Shown here in pieces: positions 11,718-22,800 of a stretch of 64,000 nucleotides of DNA. This DNA comes from Cristatella mucedo. Lineage: Eukaryota; Bryozoa; Phylactolaemata; Cristatellidae. The translations under genes and the position numbers were made by a program. Position 1 is the first letter of the stretch; every line of letters starts with the position of its first letter. The notes under the pieces are model-generated. The model searched no databases and was not told the DNA's origin. It saw nothing but the letters and a program-made list of their open reading frames with translations. Location of the stretch: positions 6,128,501-6,192,500 of the forward strand of contig WPIO01000016.1 in assembly GCA_009760855.2 (NCBI GenBank), given 5' to 3'.

Positions 11718-11835
11718 GGCTATGATGCACGCATTTGACGACCGCGGTCAAGGTGAATGCGGATGACCTCGATTATGAGCTCGAGCCCTGCGGCATATGC
11801 GCCTGAATAGAGATTTAAGTTCTCTTAGGACGTTA
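11718..11835 (+). mobile_element. Diverged SINE-A copy
   Basis: GAGCTCGAGCCCTGCGGCATATGCGCCTGAATAGAGATTTAAGTTCTCTTAGGA matches the B box and tail of SINE-A. The 5' head is degenerate and the tail lacks the final ATTATT tract. Confidence 0.6.
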
Positions 11836-12149
11836 AACAAATTAATTATATATATATGTAAGCTCTAGGCCACATTTTTGGTGTACTACGTCTGTAACCA
11901 TCCGCTGCTGTTAAATATAATTGTCGGCATTATGGGTATGGGCTTGATACGCTAAGGTACGAACAATCGTCGTCGCTGCCGTGTTTGAGATGCAGATACC
12001 AGCGCGAATTGGTGCCGCACCTACAAGTAGGTAGCTGTGCTACAAGATTCAGGACTTCGTTGGCACAGTCGTCCCTCGCTGCTTCGCGCTTCGGCTTCAC
12101 AGTGGCTTCACTCTATCGCGGTTTTTTGAAATACGTGCACATTCATTAG

Positions 12150-12384
12150 AAATTTGATCGAAATAATGAAAATGATACAGCACGCGCTCGTTTGTCCGAG
12201 TCAATTATACACCGATGCATTACAATTAAAATCAAAGTTACTGCACGTATTGAACGCTGAAGAAGATGACGACGCACCTGCTGAAGATACTGCACCACCT
12301 GAAGACTCTCCTACTGAAGTCAGGGCCTTCAGAGGATCAGTAATCTTGCTTTTCTTTGCTGTGCTGTACATTGGTTCATCGTAA
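12150..12384 (+). CDS. Candidate 3'-terminal exon of an unrecognised gene
   Basis: A possible acceptor (ACATTCATTAG|A) opens a 78-codon frame ending at 12384. The encoded tail begins NLIEIMKMIQHALVCPSQLY, continues with a helical TDALQLKSKLLHVLN segment, then an acidic proline-containing stretch (AEEDDDAPAEDTAPPEDSP), and ends with a hydrophobic VILLFFAVLYIGSS that could be a C-terminal membrane anchor. A polyadenylation signal AATAAA follows at 12463. I do not recognise the family and found no upstream exon. Composition is unlike the surrounding repeats. Confidence 0.4.
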
Positions 12385-12462
12385 TCGCGTCATCACCAAA
12401 CGCACTAGTTTCATAGCTTGGTGTTTGTGCGTAAAAATTGTGTGTACAATTAAATCTGCACT

Positions 12463-12468
12463 AATAAA
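12463..12468 (+). promoter_or_regulatory. Candidate polyadenylation signal
   Basis: AATAAA lies 79 bp after the stop codon of the open frame ending at 12384. Confidence 0.4.
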
Positions 12469-12759
12469 AATACGATGTTTGAAACGTCTAATATGTCTTG
12501 TTTTATCTAATATATTTGTAAATACGAGTGTAATCGTGAATAAAGGAGTGTTATTTCATGTTCGGAGGGCTCAAATAATGTTAGAAACCGTATTTACAGT
12601 GTCATAAGCAGGTCTTCCATGCTCTAACCACAAAAATATTCAATTTATAGAAACAGAATCCTACTTCGCAGAAGTTCACCTATCGCGGTAGAGTCTGGAA
12701 TGGATTAACCGCGATAAACGAGGGTCGACGCGCTATTCGTCGCGCTTCGGCTGAGCGCC

Positions 12760-13703
12760 AGCGCCATTACGAGCGCCATGTTTGTTGCCGAGTCGTGACA
12801 GGACGTGGAAGCCGCACAGCGAGCGTTCGAAACACCGCGCCCACCCAAGCTTGTCGATTTCACTAAGAAATGCCAGTTTGGGCGCGCAGATACACAATTA
12901 TTAGTATCGTGTGTTATGACATCCTCAAGCTCGTGCAAAAGGTAAAATACGCCCTGTTCGTGAACTGGAAGAGCGTTTATTGACAAACACCGTCCGACCT
13001 TCATCTGGCTCCTGACTCGGCCTTCCGTGCTGGCAGACCGCCTGTCAAGGCTTCGATCAATCACACGGACGATTTTAAAACTTTGTATTTCTCGAATCTC
13101 ATTAGTAATTGACAAAAATACATGGATTTGCTGCCACTCGGCACTCAATTCAAACCTCAAGAAGCGCCATCTGCCAGCCGGAAAACAGAGCTTGGTACGA
13201 GGCTAAGGTCTGACGAAAGTGTTTGTCAAGCACTCTTCCAGTTAACGAAAAGAGCGTATCTTGATTATTTCTTGAATTTGAATGCGGCATAAGACATGAT
13301 AATATCAATTTTATGGTAAATCTTTGGCTATCTTTGTGCCTTATAATGATTAGCTTATCTGGTGAATGAATAGTTCTGAATTCATATGCACTAAAACTTA
13401 AATGTTCATTACTCTACGAGTGGAAGTGAAGTTTCAAAGTCAGCGAGTAACCGTAATCGGCTTGCTCGTAATGGCCTTGATAAGTCCCAGAAGTAGCGTC
13501 ATTGGGCGTTGCAGAGAAGCCGGTCGCAAGTCAGCCTTGACAGTGGGGTACGAGTTGCCTCCTGCAGTGGCATCGAACCGTGTGTTTTGGTCCATCCTGC
13601 TGAAGACAGGCTGCTGTGTGCCTCATGTCGGCGTGTGATCAAGAGACCGTTCCAGGCACCGTGCGGTCATCATTACTGCTACACCTATATCTATATGAGA
13701 TGA
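12760..13703 (+). repeat. Segmental duplication, upstream copy (partner 18320-19866)
   Basis: Shared blocks in the same order include a CTTGTCGAT(T/C)TCACT segment (12852 / 18384), a TTCGTGAA(C/A)TGGAAG segment (12956 / 18487), a CATGATAATAT(C/T)AATT segment (13292 / 18835) and the whole RING-exon region (13446-13690 / 19610-19860). The downstream copy carries about 600 extra bases between the last two. The RING end is the best conserved part. Confidence 0.7.
13446..13700 (+). pseudogene. Second TRAF RING exon (duplicate, probably dead)
   Basis: The frame reads ...ASCSGIEPCVLVHPAEDRLL, CASCRRVIKRPFQAPCGHHY, CYTY, a TRAF-family RING finger about 85 percent identical to the exon at 19711-19865. 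Visible ligands are the first Cys pair (CASC), then C, GH and HYC. The next ligand position is Tyr, as in the other copy. The ATG that could start the downstream copy is GTA here, and the donor GTAAGA that ends the downstream copy is absent, the frame running into a stop at about 13703 where the next repeat begins. It is therefore likely a duplication relic. An alternative first exon using another donor is possible but has no support. Confidence 0.65.
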
Positions 13704-13715
13704 AGTCTGTTGGCT
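13690..13715 (+). repeat. Left piece of R1 repeat, split by an L2 insertion
   Basis: GATGAAGTCTGTTGGCTACCC matches the R1 repeat seen intact at 21300; its right piece resumes at 15243. Confidence 0.6.
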
Positions 13716-15244
13716 ACCCGTATATCGTATATCGAAACCTCACACCTTGCTAGTAAGTTCCAGTCTGGCTTTAGAGCTAATCACTCCACAGAGTCAGCAT
13801 TGCTTCGGGTAGACAACGACCTACTTAGGAATGCAGACATGGGTAGAGTGTCTCTTCTTGTTTTGCTCGATCTTTCGGCAGCTTTTGATACCATCGATCA
13901 CAAAGTACTTCTAGAGCGCCTCTCATCTCGCCTGGGCATCACTGGCACTGCTCTGCAGTGGTTCAGGTCCTATCTCAGTGGGAGACTCCAGAGTGTTGAC
14001 GTGAATGGACAAAGATCATCTGAAGTACCTCTAAAATATGGAGTACCTCAGGGCTCTGTGCTAGGTCCGGTCCTTTTCACCGTTTCTATACTCTCCCTCT
14101 CGCTGATGTGATTGCCAAGCACAATCTAGGCTTTCACTTCTATGCGGATGACACTCAGTTGTACCTTTGCTTTGATCCGTCCCAGCCTTCGAGCACCTCA
14201 AATTCTCTCAACTCACTTGCTGCATGCATTGATGACATCCGATCATGGATGGCAGCAAATTTTCTAAAACTAAACGATGATAAAACTAACTTACTAGTTA
14301 TGGGCAAACCTAGTGTTATTCAGAAATTGGAAAGGCTGACTTTCAAAATTGGCTCTGCCAGCATATCTCCAGTTGCATCAGCTCGAAATCTAGGTGTCAT
14401 ATTCCAAAGCGACCCCTCGTTAGACGACCACATCAGCTCCACAGTCAAATCAGCCTATTTTCAGCTTCATAACATTGCTAAAATTAGGGCTTGTTTAGAT
14501 AAGGATACCACGTCTAAGTTGGTCCATGCATTCGTGACATCTCGTCTCGACTTCTGCAACTCACTGCTTACTGGCCTACCAACATGTGCGATCAGGCGAT
14601 TGCAGCTGGTGCAAAACTCTGCAGCTAGGCTTGTCTGTCGTGAGCGTCGCAGTTGCCACATTACTCCACTTCTCGCCGACCTGCACTGGTTACCAGTCAA
14701 GCAACGGATTGACTTCAAGGTTTTGTCGCTCACTTTTAGGTCTCTTCATTCTATGGCTCCAGCCTATCTTTCAGATATACTACCCCATCAGGCAAAGCAT
14801 CGTACCACTCGCTTTTCGGAATCCAACAGTCTAGAAATACCTCGTACAAACCTTAAATCCTTTGGAGACCGTGCATTTAGCTCGTATGCTCCCACAGCCT
14901 GGAACTCCCTCCCGACCTGCATCAGAACATCCCCTGACCTGACCACATTTAAAAGAAACTTATAAACATACCTATTTAGGACAGCATTTAGTGGGTCCTT
15001 GTGATTCGTCCTCGATGTGCTTATGCGTGCTGACACTGTTCATGCTGCCACTAACCACATTTGCATGCTGACCTAGTGCATGTAACCCCTAACCATTTTA
15101 TTCATTTTGTTTGTTTTTCAAGCATGATTTTACTTACTATTCTATTGCGTATCACTTTACAGCAAATGTAAAGCGCCTAGAAAGAGATTAAGTTCTCTGA
15201 GGGCGCTTTATCAAGTGCAATATTATATTATTATTATTATTACC
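13712..15244 (+). mobile_element. L2-type LINE, 5'-truncated, with RT domain and 3' tail
   Basis: The element encodes the reverse transcriptase of an L2/CR1-group non-LTR retrotransposon: FQSGFRANHSTESALLRV, then LLDLSAAFDTIDHKVLL (catalytic block A), GVPQGSVLGPVLF (block B), FHFYADDTQLYL (catalytic YADD), and the family-typical C-terminal region (DFCNSLLTGLP, LQLVQNSAARLVCRE, LHWLPVKQRIDFKVL, LAPAYLSDIL-like, GDRAFSSYAPTAWNSLP). The frame changes once near 14090, between the GPVLF and YADD blocks, so the copy is not intact. The 3' UTR ends in the family hairpin (GCGCCTAGAAAGAGATTAAG / TTCTCTGAGGGCGC) and a TTA tract. Endonuclease is missing. It sits inside an R1 repeat, with TACCC at both edges. 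Confidence 0.92.
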
Positions 15245-15345
15245 CAATGAGCACCGAAAGCCGCCTAGGCTGTGAGTGCGCTATAAAAAACTCTCCTGCG
15301 TAACACTCACTTAGTCTTTGTGGCTTTGTCGAGTTACAGGCGGTG
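15243..15345 (+). repeat. Right piece of R1 repeat
   Basis: GCACCGAAAGCCGCCTAGGC, GTGAGTGCGCTATA and CTTTGTGGCTTTGTCGAGTTAC continue R1 after the L2 insertion. R1 is a repeat of about 200 bp also present at 20075-20270 and 21225-21425. Confidence 0.75.
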
Positions 15346-16298
15346 CATTGCCGTCGATTGCCGTGGATCTCCCTGATTGTGTGCTTGTGATTGGTTGAAG
15401 GGATGCATCTGCACATTTAATACAGTGCTCCTAATAAACAAGAACAGTTGAATCTTCTCCCACCAGCTTTGTGTCTAATTGTAACAGGACGTCACAGATT
15501 GCCGTATTTTCCGGACCATTGCCTTCGATTGCCATTTATTGCATGAGATTGAAGGCGCACGATGGGTTGGAGTATGTATACCAATTGCGAACGTCATGTG
15601 GCATGATAATTGGAGCTTCGAACATCCAACTTCTTATCAATCTTAAAAAGATTGCTGTCGAAGCCATGCCATTGCCATCGATTGCGTTGCATTGCCCTCA
15701 ATTTTGCCTTTGTCGATGGTTTAAAAGGATGTGACTACACTTATAATACAGGCTCCTGCAATACATAAGAACATTTCGAGCTTCTCATAGCAACAGTCAG
15801 TCGTTTGTAACGGGCCGTTATAGATTGGCGTCTTTTTCCGGGCCATTGCCGTCGATTGCCATGTATTGCCGTCGATTGAACGTGCACAGTGGGTGCAAAA
15901 TATGCGAGCGAATAGTTAGATGTTACGTGAAAAGAGAGTTTCAGTTTCTCGCAGAAAATCTTGTCGATTTTCCAAGGATTGCTCTATCGGCCCCGACCAA
16001 TGTTGTGGATTGCCAAACTGCTGTCAGTTAACGAGCAAAGTAGCGTGAAAATGCTCCGTTTTTACTTTGGACGCTGTGAAATATTATTTAAAATGAAAAT
16101 TGGAGCTTCGAGCTGCCAATATCTCGTCAATTGGCCGCGGATTAGAGTAATGGCCCAGACCATTACTGTCTATTGCCATTCATTGTTCGAGATTGCATGT
16201 TCTCGAGTGGTTCGAAGGATGCCATTGCACTTTAAACACACTCGCTGTGATACGTAAGAAATATTTTGAGCTTTTCCAAGTCACTTTCCGGTGATTTA

Positions 16299-16442
16299 CA
16301 ATATAATATAATTCATTTGTATAGCACCCTAAGAGAAATACTTCTCTATTCAGGCGCTTCCCATATGCCTCGGGACTCGAGCCCTCGACCTCAGCCAGAC
16401 CTCGGTCGAGCACCTTAGCCGTTGGACCAAACCAGCTCAGCA
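16299..16442 (-). mobile_element. SINE-A copy inserted in the repeat block
   Basis: The - strand reads GAGCTGGTTTGGTCCAACGG (A-box region), GACCGAGGTCTGGCTGAGG, GAGGGCTCGAGTCCCGAGGC (B box), then the L2-like tail AGCGCCTGAATAGAGAAG...CTTAGGGTGCTATACAAATGAATTATATT. Complete head to tail; flanks resume the 165-bp repeat on both sides. Confidence 0.85.
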
Positions 16443-17636
16443 TGGATCGTATTAGATTGCCTTATTTCCACGGGTCATCGCCCTTGATTGCTATGTATTG
16501 CCAAGGTTGAATGCATTGATTGGGTTGAAATTTTGCACTCGGGCAGTGAGATGATACGTGGAATGAGAATTGGAGTTTCGTGCAGCCGACTTCTTGTCGA
16601 TTTGCCAAATGATTGTGGCAGTGGCCCCAGACATTGCCGTCGGTTTCCGTGCGTTTTTGACAGCATGTAAAATTGCTTGCAAAGTTAATGGTTTCACTTT
16701 TATACAATGACATGTTAAATGCGATGACACTTTGAGCTTTTCGAAGCCAATTTGTGGTCGATTTGTCATGCACTGTAGTGGATTGCTCCTTCCAGCCGAG
16801 CTTTTACCGTAGATTGCGATTCATTGCTCGTGATTGTGCAAGCAAAATCGGTTAAAATAAGGTGGTCGCACTTCAAAAAAAGTGCTTTCTATAATGCATT
16901 CATGATTAGAGCATTGAGAAATTGATTTCGGGGATGGGACTTTGCAGTCGATTGCAGTGAATTTCTGCAGAATTATCCAGGCAATTGCAGTGAAGTTGCG
17001 TGATTACAGAATAAATGAGGATAAGATTAACGTGCAATTACTATAAGAGCTTGAAGTGTACGCATTCTGGTCGTTTTTCGGCGGATTTCGGTGTATTGTG
17101 GTGTTGGCCCGGACCATTCCAGTCGATTTCAGTGGAGTGCTGCAGAATGGTCGAGGCAATTATAGTAACATTGTGCGAGTACGCAATAACCAAAGATTAG
17201 AGCAATGTGTAATCATAATTAGAACTTGTATTTTACGATTTCTGAACGCTTTGCGGCGGATTGTCGTGGATTGATGTATCGGACCGGGCCGTTGCAGTGC
17301 ATTACATGAGAATCCGTGTGCACGATGGGTCGAAATTTTGTGGGTGCACTTTGAACTGGGTCTAGTCTTATATGCTATGTAAATTGGAGCTTGACACTGG
17401 AGATTTGAGGATGACTTAGTGAACTAGTGGATCGTGGTATTTTTTCTAGCCATTTCAGACGTTTACTGAGCAGTGCCAGAATGGGCTGATTCATAATTTA
17501 TTTACTTTTAAGTAGGTGTGCACACAACGCAGTGCGCATTAACATGCAATTATAACTGGAGATCAGCGCCATCTTCTGCTAGTATTATTAAGGTAGATGC
17601 GATGGATTGGAGTGGATTGCAGTATTGGCCCGGGCC

Positions 17637-17987
17637 AAAGGGGGAACTCAACAAGTCTACAGGGAGGATCCTATACAAAGTACACTACGGGGCGAAAGAC
17701 GACTCAGCAAGCGCAAACAAACGCGCTAGTGCTCCGTCGGCTTCCACAGTCGCACCGTCGTAGGATTCCGCCTCACTAGTACCAGCGTACGCCGTCCAAG
17801 ACCCGGCTAGCTCAGTACTCTGTGGTAGACGGAGCGGACGTCCACCACCGTCGAGAGCTTCTGCCGAAAGAGAATTAGCATGCTGTCCCTAGTTCCGGTC
17901 CTCGGGTCTCTGGGAGCTGACCCCAGGCTTTGCCCTTCCGGGGCAAGGCGACACCCAGCCCGACATATCGAATATCAGTGGGTCCGC
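17637..17987. other. GC-rich insert inside the repeat block, origin unknown
   Basis: Repeat sequence stops after GGCCCGGGCC and resumes at about 17988. The 350 bp between are GC-rich, with no repeat-unit similarity and no recognised gene. Composition differs clearly from both flanks. Confidence 0.5.
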
Positions 17988-18319
17988 CTACTCGAGGGTA
18001 CAGAATAGTGCGAAAGTATTTTCTGGGTATATTTTACATGCAGCGTAGTTTTACATTCCAAAACTTGTGGAGCTTTGCGCATCCGATTTTTGGTGTATTT
18101 GAAGCGAAATAAAGTGGATTGGGATACAGGCCTCCGCCGTTGCAGCTCGTTTGCATAAGTGCACGTGAGCACAATCATGAATCTTGGTGGATAAATAAAA
18201 TCGTAAGTGTACTAAAATACCCGCCCAAATTTTGAGCTCAGAAGCACCAATTTCCAGTCAATTTTAGCCTACATAGTGTGGATTGCGGTAATTTTTCGCA
18301 CCCCAAGATGAGCTGCTAA

Positions 18320-19866
18320 ACAAGCACTGTGCGGCCGAAGGCAGCGGCGTGCGCAGGTCCGTTGCTATGCCCGACTAAACTTGTCGATCTCACTCAGAAT
18401 TGCACGATTTTTGCCCACAGATAAACAGTTATTAATACGTGCTATTCAATCCTCTAATCTATTTAGAATTTAAAAAGGTGCACTCTTTTCGTGAAATGGA
18501 AGTGCATGTATTTCAAACACTTTCGTCCTACATTCGCCTTTCTCCTGGCTCTGCATTCAGGGCAGGCAGACAGCGCTTGTTTAGGCTTGAAATGAGCGCA
18601 CAGACTATTGGAAAACCTTGTTTTAATTGAATTGCATTAAATATTGACAAACAATACAAGCTTTTACGACCGTTCGCGTTCTCAGTTCAAGCCTGGACTA
18701 GCGCTGCGAGCTAGCCGGAAAACGACGCAGGGATCAAGGCGAAGGTCGGACTTGAGTGTTTATCCATACGCGCAGGTATCCGCCTCACGAAAAGAGCTTA
18801 TCTTGACTTTTGCCTAACTTGAGAATGGAATAGCACATGATAATATTAATTGTATATCTATTAGTGTGAATTATTCATTTTTATATGAGATGGACAAGTT
18901 TGGTCGGGAATGGGGACAGACCCGCCTACGTTTTTTAAGTTGGTCACCTTGCACTTGGAAACTTACGATTGGTATTTTTCACTACGTTATCACATGCCCT
19001 AACTTTCAATTTATTTATAATATAGATGTGTGACTCGATTATTGCGAAGTTAGTGTTTGTTGTGGGGCCATCGTTATCGAACCGTGGTTCTGCTCGCATA
19101 ATTGTGACAAATAAATTCGCATGACGTTTACTTTTGGTAAACTAATATGTAAGCATTCTGGAATCATTGAAATTCACTGAGAAGACGAAAGCTATTTCGA
19201 AACGTGGAGATATACTGTTTGCGTATCTGCGGCTATTTTAAAGTTCGGCATTATGTCCATCCGGGAAGCCCCGCATTACAGCAAGGGGCTGCGGGCGGGT
19301 TTGTCTTGAATCGGTCGTTTTAACGCCCTAACTTAAGGATTGTTTTCGTCAGCGCCGGTAAGGAGGTAAGTCGATATTTTAAGTGCAATTTTATCCAACG
19401 CCTGTTGATGTGCTTCTGTAAGCAGTATTTAAACGGAAAACGAGATATAAGAAGCATAGATTTAATGAAAATAGCGGACCGTGCTTGAGGCCTCGGCTAA
19501 CTACTAGCGAGTCATCTGGTATCTAAACGTCTGCCGGAACATGCCGCCTGCCTTCTCGTGCGTAGCTTATGGCAGATAGTGCACTGCCTATCTTTATGCC
19601 TCGTAACCATTACCTGTAATCGGCTAGCTTGTAATAGCCTCGATAAGTCCCAAAAATGCAGTTATTGGGCGTTACAGAGTAGCCGGTCACAAGTCAGCCT
19701 TGGCTATGGGATGGCAGTAGCGTCCTGCAGTGGCATCGAACCTTCTGTTTTGGTCAATCCTGCCGAGGACAGGCTGCTGTGTGCCTCATGTTGGCGTGTG
19801 ATCAAGAGACCGTTCCAGACACCGTGTGGCCATCACTACTGCTTTGTCTATGTTCAAAATATTATG
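18320..19866 (+). repeat. Segmental duplication, downstream copy
   Basis: Partner of 12760-13703. It contains the TRAF RING exon used in the gene model and its presumptive promoter and 5' UTR. The stretch from about 18860 to 19500 has no counterpart in the upstream copy. Confidence 0.65.
19711..19865 (+). CDS. TRAF exon 1: start codon and RING first half
   Basis: Encodes MAVASCSGIEPSVLVNPAED, then RLLCASCWRVIKRPFQTPCG and HHYCFVYVQNI. The donor is AT|GTAAGA, phase 2. Vertebrate TRAFs have HRYCSFC at the HHYCFVY position, so the second Cys of this pair is Tyr. An in-frame stop-free run extends upstream of the ATG, so a longer or spliced N-terminus is conceivable. Confidence 0.8.
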
Positions 19867-22800
19867 TAAGACGCTCGTCGCTGGCCTCTTTGCTCTCTCT
19901 CTCTCACCCATCGACGTTGTGCCTCAGTGTAACGTCCACAGAGAAGTTAATCTTTTTTTTGGCACTATATATATGCTGTGGAGGAGGAATTGAATTTCTT
20001 ACGCAACGACATCTACTCTCCAACTGCCGACTATGGCACATCTTTTTCAGCGGTCCTGAACTGCTACTTCTATGCTACTCACTACCTCAGCTGCTCTCCT
20101 AACTCTGCTATGCTTCCCACTTTCTCTTTGTTGCGTGAGACGAAGTCAGTTGGCTACCGAATGCGTACCGAAAGCCGCTTAGGCTGTGAGTGCGCTATAC
20201 AAAACTCTCCTGCGTAACACCCATATGGTCTTTATGACTTTGTGGAGTTACTGACGGAGATACATTGAATTTCTTTTTCAGTTGTACCTTGATAGCCTGC
20301 TCTAGCTGTGCTAGTTCTAGCTGTGCTAGTTCTACCTGTGCTAAATGCAGTAGTTCAACTCTGTAGCTGTTGCTAAAGCTCGGTCGTTGCCAGTGTGGAT
20401 AGCAGCGACAGTTTGCTGCTTGCTTGCAGTGGCGATACAAGGTGCACGGCTGAAGGATGCGAGGAAATATTCTCGAAAGAGGTACGTGCCCTTGTGGCAT
20501 GCATTTACTGCTTCTTAGATATGCAATCAGCTCACGTCGAATAAACAAAAGGTCTTCTGATCGAGCAGACTTGGTGATGTGGCAGCTGAAGAGTGACTAT
20601 CCTGCTAAGTCCTGCAGTGACTATCCTGCTAAGTCCTGGCAATCCTTTGTGGCCAGCTTTAGGACTCGAAACCGCGACTTAGATCGTGTGAAGTGTGGTG
20701 CGCGCCTTGCCTTGGGGCTACGACCCGTGAGGTAGGCCACATACAGTATTTGGCAGTGCATCCCATTTTCTGCTCGTCATTCTGACCGTTTGATTTGGCA
20801 TGACGACTTTGCCGTCATAGTCAAAGTTATCAAACTCCAGAAGGTTCAAACTACCTTGCAGGTTGAAATGAAGACCTTAGGTCGGCTGCTTTGTCGTAGC
20901 ATTTAGACAGCAGCAGCACTATCGTTGGTTGAGAAGGGGAGGAATCTTTTTGACATATCTGAGGCAGGCAGCCAGTATTTTATATGCTGGTTCTGCAGTC
21001 TGCTGCCGGTACCATTATGGAAGCTACCTGCCAGGGCAGAGTGACTTCCCTTTCACGCCAACTTGTTCGTTATGCCCTTCAGCTGAGTGCCACTGGCTGA
21101 GAGCGTGCTCTGCAGTCACATCGGTTAGTTTGGTCGTAGTGAACGATCTAGCCATGTAGGATGGTGTGGGGCAGCCGGCCACGCAACGTCCACTGCGTGC
21201 CTGCGCCCATTCGCCCGTGCATTTTTGTGTGTACTACCCACTTCCTCGACTTTGCTCCTGACTCGGCTATGCGTCTCACTTTCTTGCTGTTGCGTGAAAT
21301 CAAGTCTGTTGGCTACCGCATGCGTACCGAAAGCCACGTGGGTTGTGAGTGCGCCATATAAAACTCTCCTCAGCACCTTCGTAGTCTTTGTGGCTCTGTA
21401 GAGTTACATATGTAGATGCATTGTATTACATTACGCCCTACAGAATCCCTGCCTGAATGATTACCTGTGCTTGCATGCTTGTACCTCTGCCTGCCCATGA
21501 GTCCGGCGAGAATAAGATTGTTCAGGTTTCCATCACATGACATCGTTTAGCAGAATGTTCCCTTGTCCTCGGGGTCCGAATTCGTGACTCGAATGTTTGG
21601 GCACCACCTTGCACTTGTCAAGTTGCCGGCCTTAATTCGATATTTTGGCTAGTGAAGTCAGTTACCTCGTCTGTCAATACTGCCTTAAGAACAATGTTAG
21701 CGACCTTCCAGTTTAGTACCGTGTGTTCTGCATATCTGTCTGCAGCAGGCACACGTGCAGGTCGTCGTGCCAGTGCTTCTTTGCCTCCACCGGCACATTT
21801 GCAGGTATGCTACGAGGATAAGGCAACCAATAAGGAAATACAGCGGCAGCCATGTCGCTGTCCATTGAGTACAGAGTGCTCGTGGAGGGGCCCGCTGGCC
21901 CAACTGGTAAGCTTTTAGGCTACCGTGCTCTCCCTATTGTCGCGAGTCATGTCGGTGGTGATAGGCATGCTGACAACCCCACTCTCTTTTCCGTAGGATG
22001 CTGTTCGCACACTTGGATTCAATAGTGATATCCTGGTAGGGCAATCCTTCAATGCTTTTTCATTCAGCATTAAGCAAGTCGGACTGGTAGCTGCGACTTG
22101 CTCGACGTATCCTAATTATCAATGGAGGCATTGCCAGGGAATTCCTTCGCGCTTTTAGCTGCAGAGGCAAACTTTTGAATGACCAACTTGCTCGGATGAT
22201 TTCACTTACTCCTACAACTATGTTACGCTTGCTGTGATTGAGCATGCTACCACTAACCATTCGATCATGCTTCCTTTGCACCAAAGGCAAGGTGCCTAGA
22301 AAGAGATCTGAGTTCTCGGATGGTGCTATAACAAATTATTAAAATTATTATCATTATTACTCGGATGATTTGACTTACTTGTATGATTTCACTTACTAGA
22401 ATGATTTAACTTCTATGATCAACTTACTCTAACGATTTAACATATCCGAATGATTTAGCTTACTCGGATGATTGTATTGCTTGTATTGATTCTGATGTCC
22501 TTGGCTGTTTTCCTTGATGGCCTGGTTAGTTTGAGAATCGGCCCGACATTATATGGATCGTATAAATGCCGGTTTCCTATTTTCAAATTGTCCTGTACCT
22601 TACAGTTCTTGCATATGTGTACATTAATTCTGGTTTATTTTGACGTTGTACAAGCACCATCCACTGTTGGCTTTCCGTGTGCAAACTAGTAAAAAAAAGG
22701 GAGAGAATGTGGAAAGTGTAAAGCAAAAAGAATTTGGCAGGGCATCAGGCTTGAGATGATAATGATGCATTTGTATAGAATCCTCAGAGATTCTAATCTC

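Larger units (their letters stand above)
15336..18305 (+). repeat. Second copy of the ~165-bp repeat element, interrupted twice
   Basis: The block is colinear with the 2.7-6.4 kb element: units at 15340-16930 align with 4350-5860, and 17990-18305 aligns with the terminal module (GCGTAG, GATTCCAAACTTTTTGGCGG-like, TTTGCATAAGTG, TTTTGAGCTCAGAA, ending ATTGCGGTAATTTTTCGCACCC). CATTGCC-type motifs recur near 15350, 15518, 15668, 15840, 15995, 16157, then after the SINE 16478, 16630, 16802, 16940, 17113, 17285 and 17450, a spacing of about 163 bp. It is more diverged than the arms of copy 1 and shows no inverted half. A SINE (16299-16442) and a GC-rich insert (about 17637-17987) interrupt it. Confidence 0.75.
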
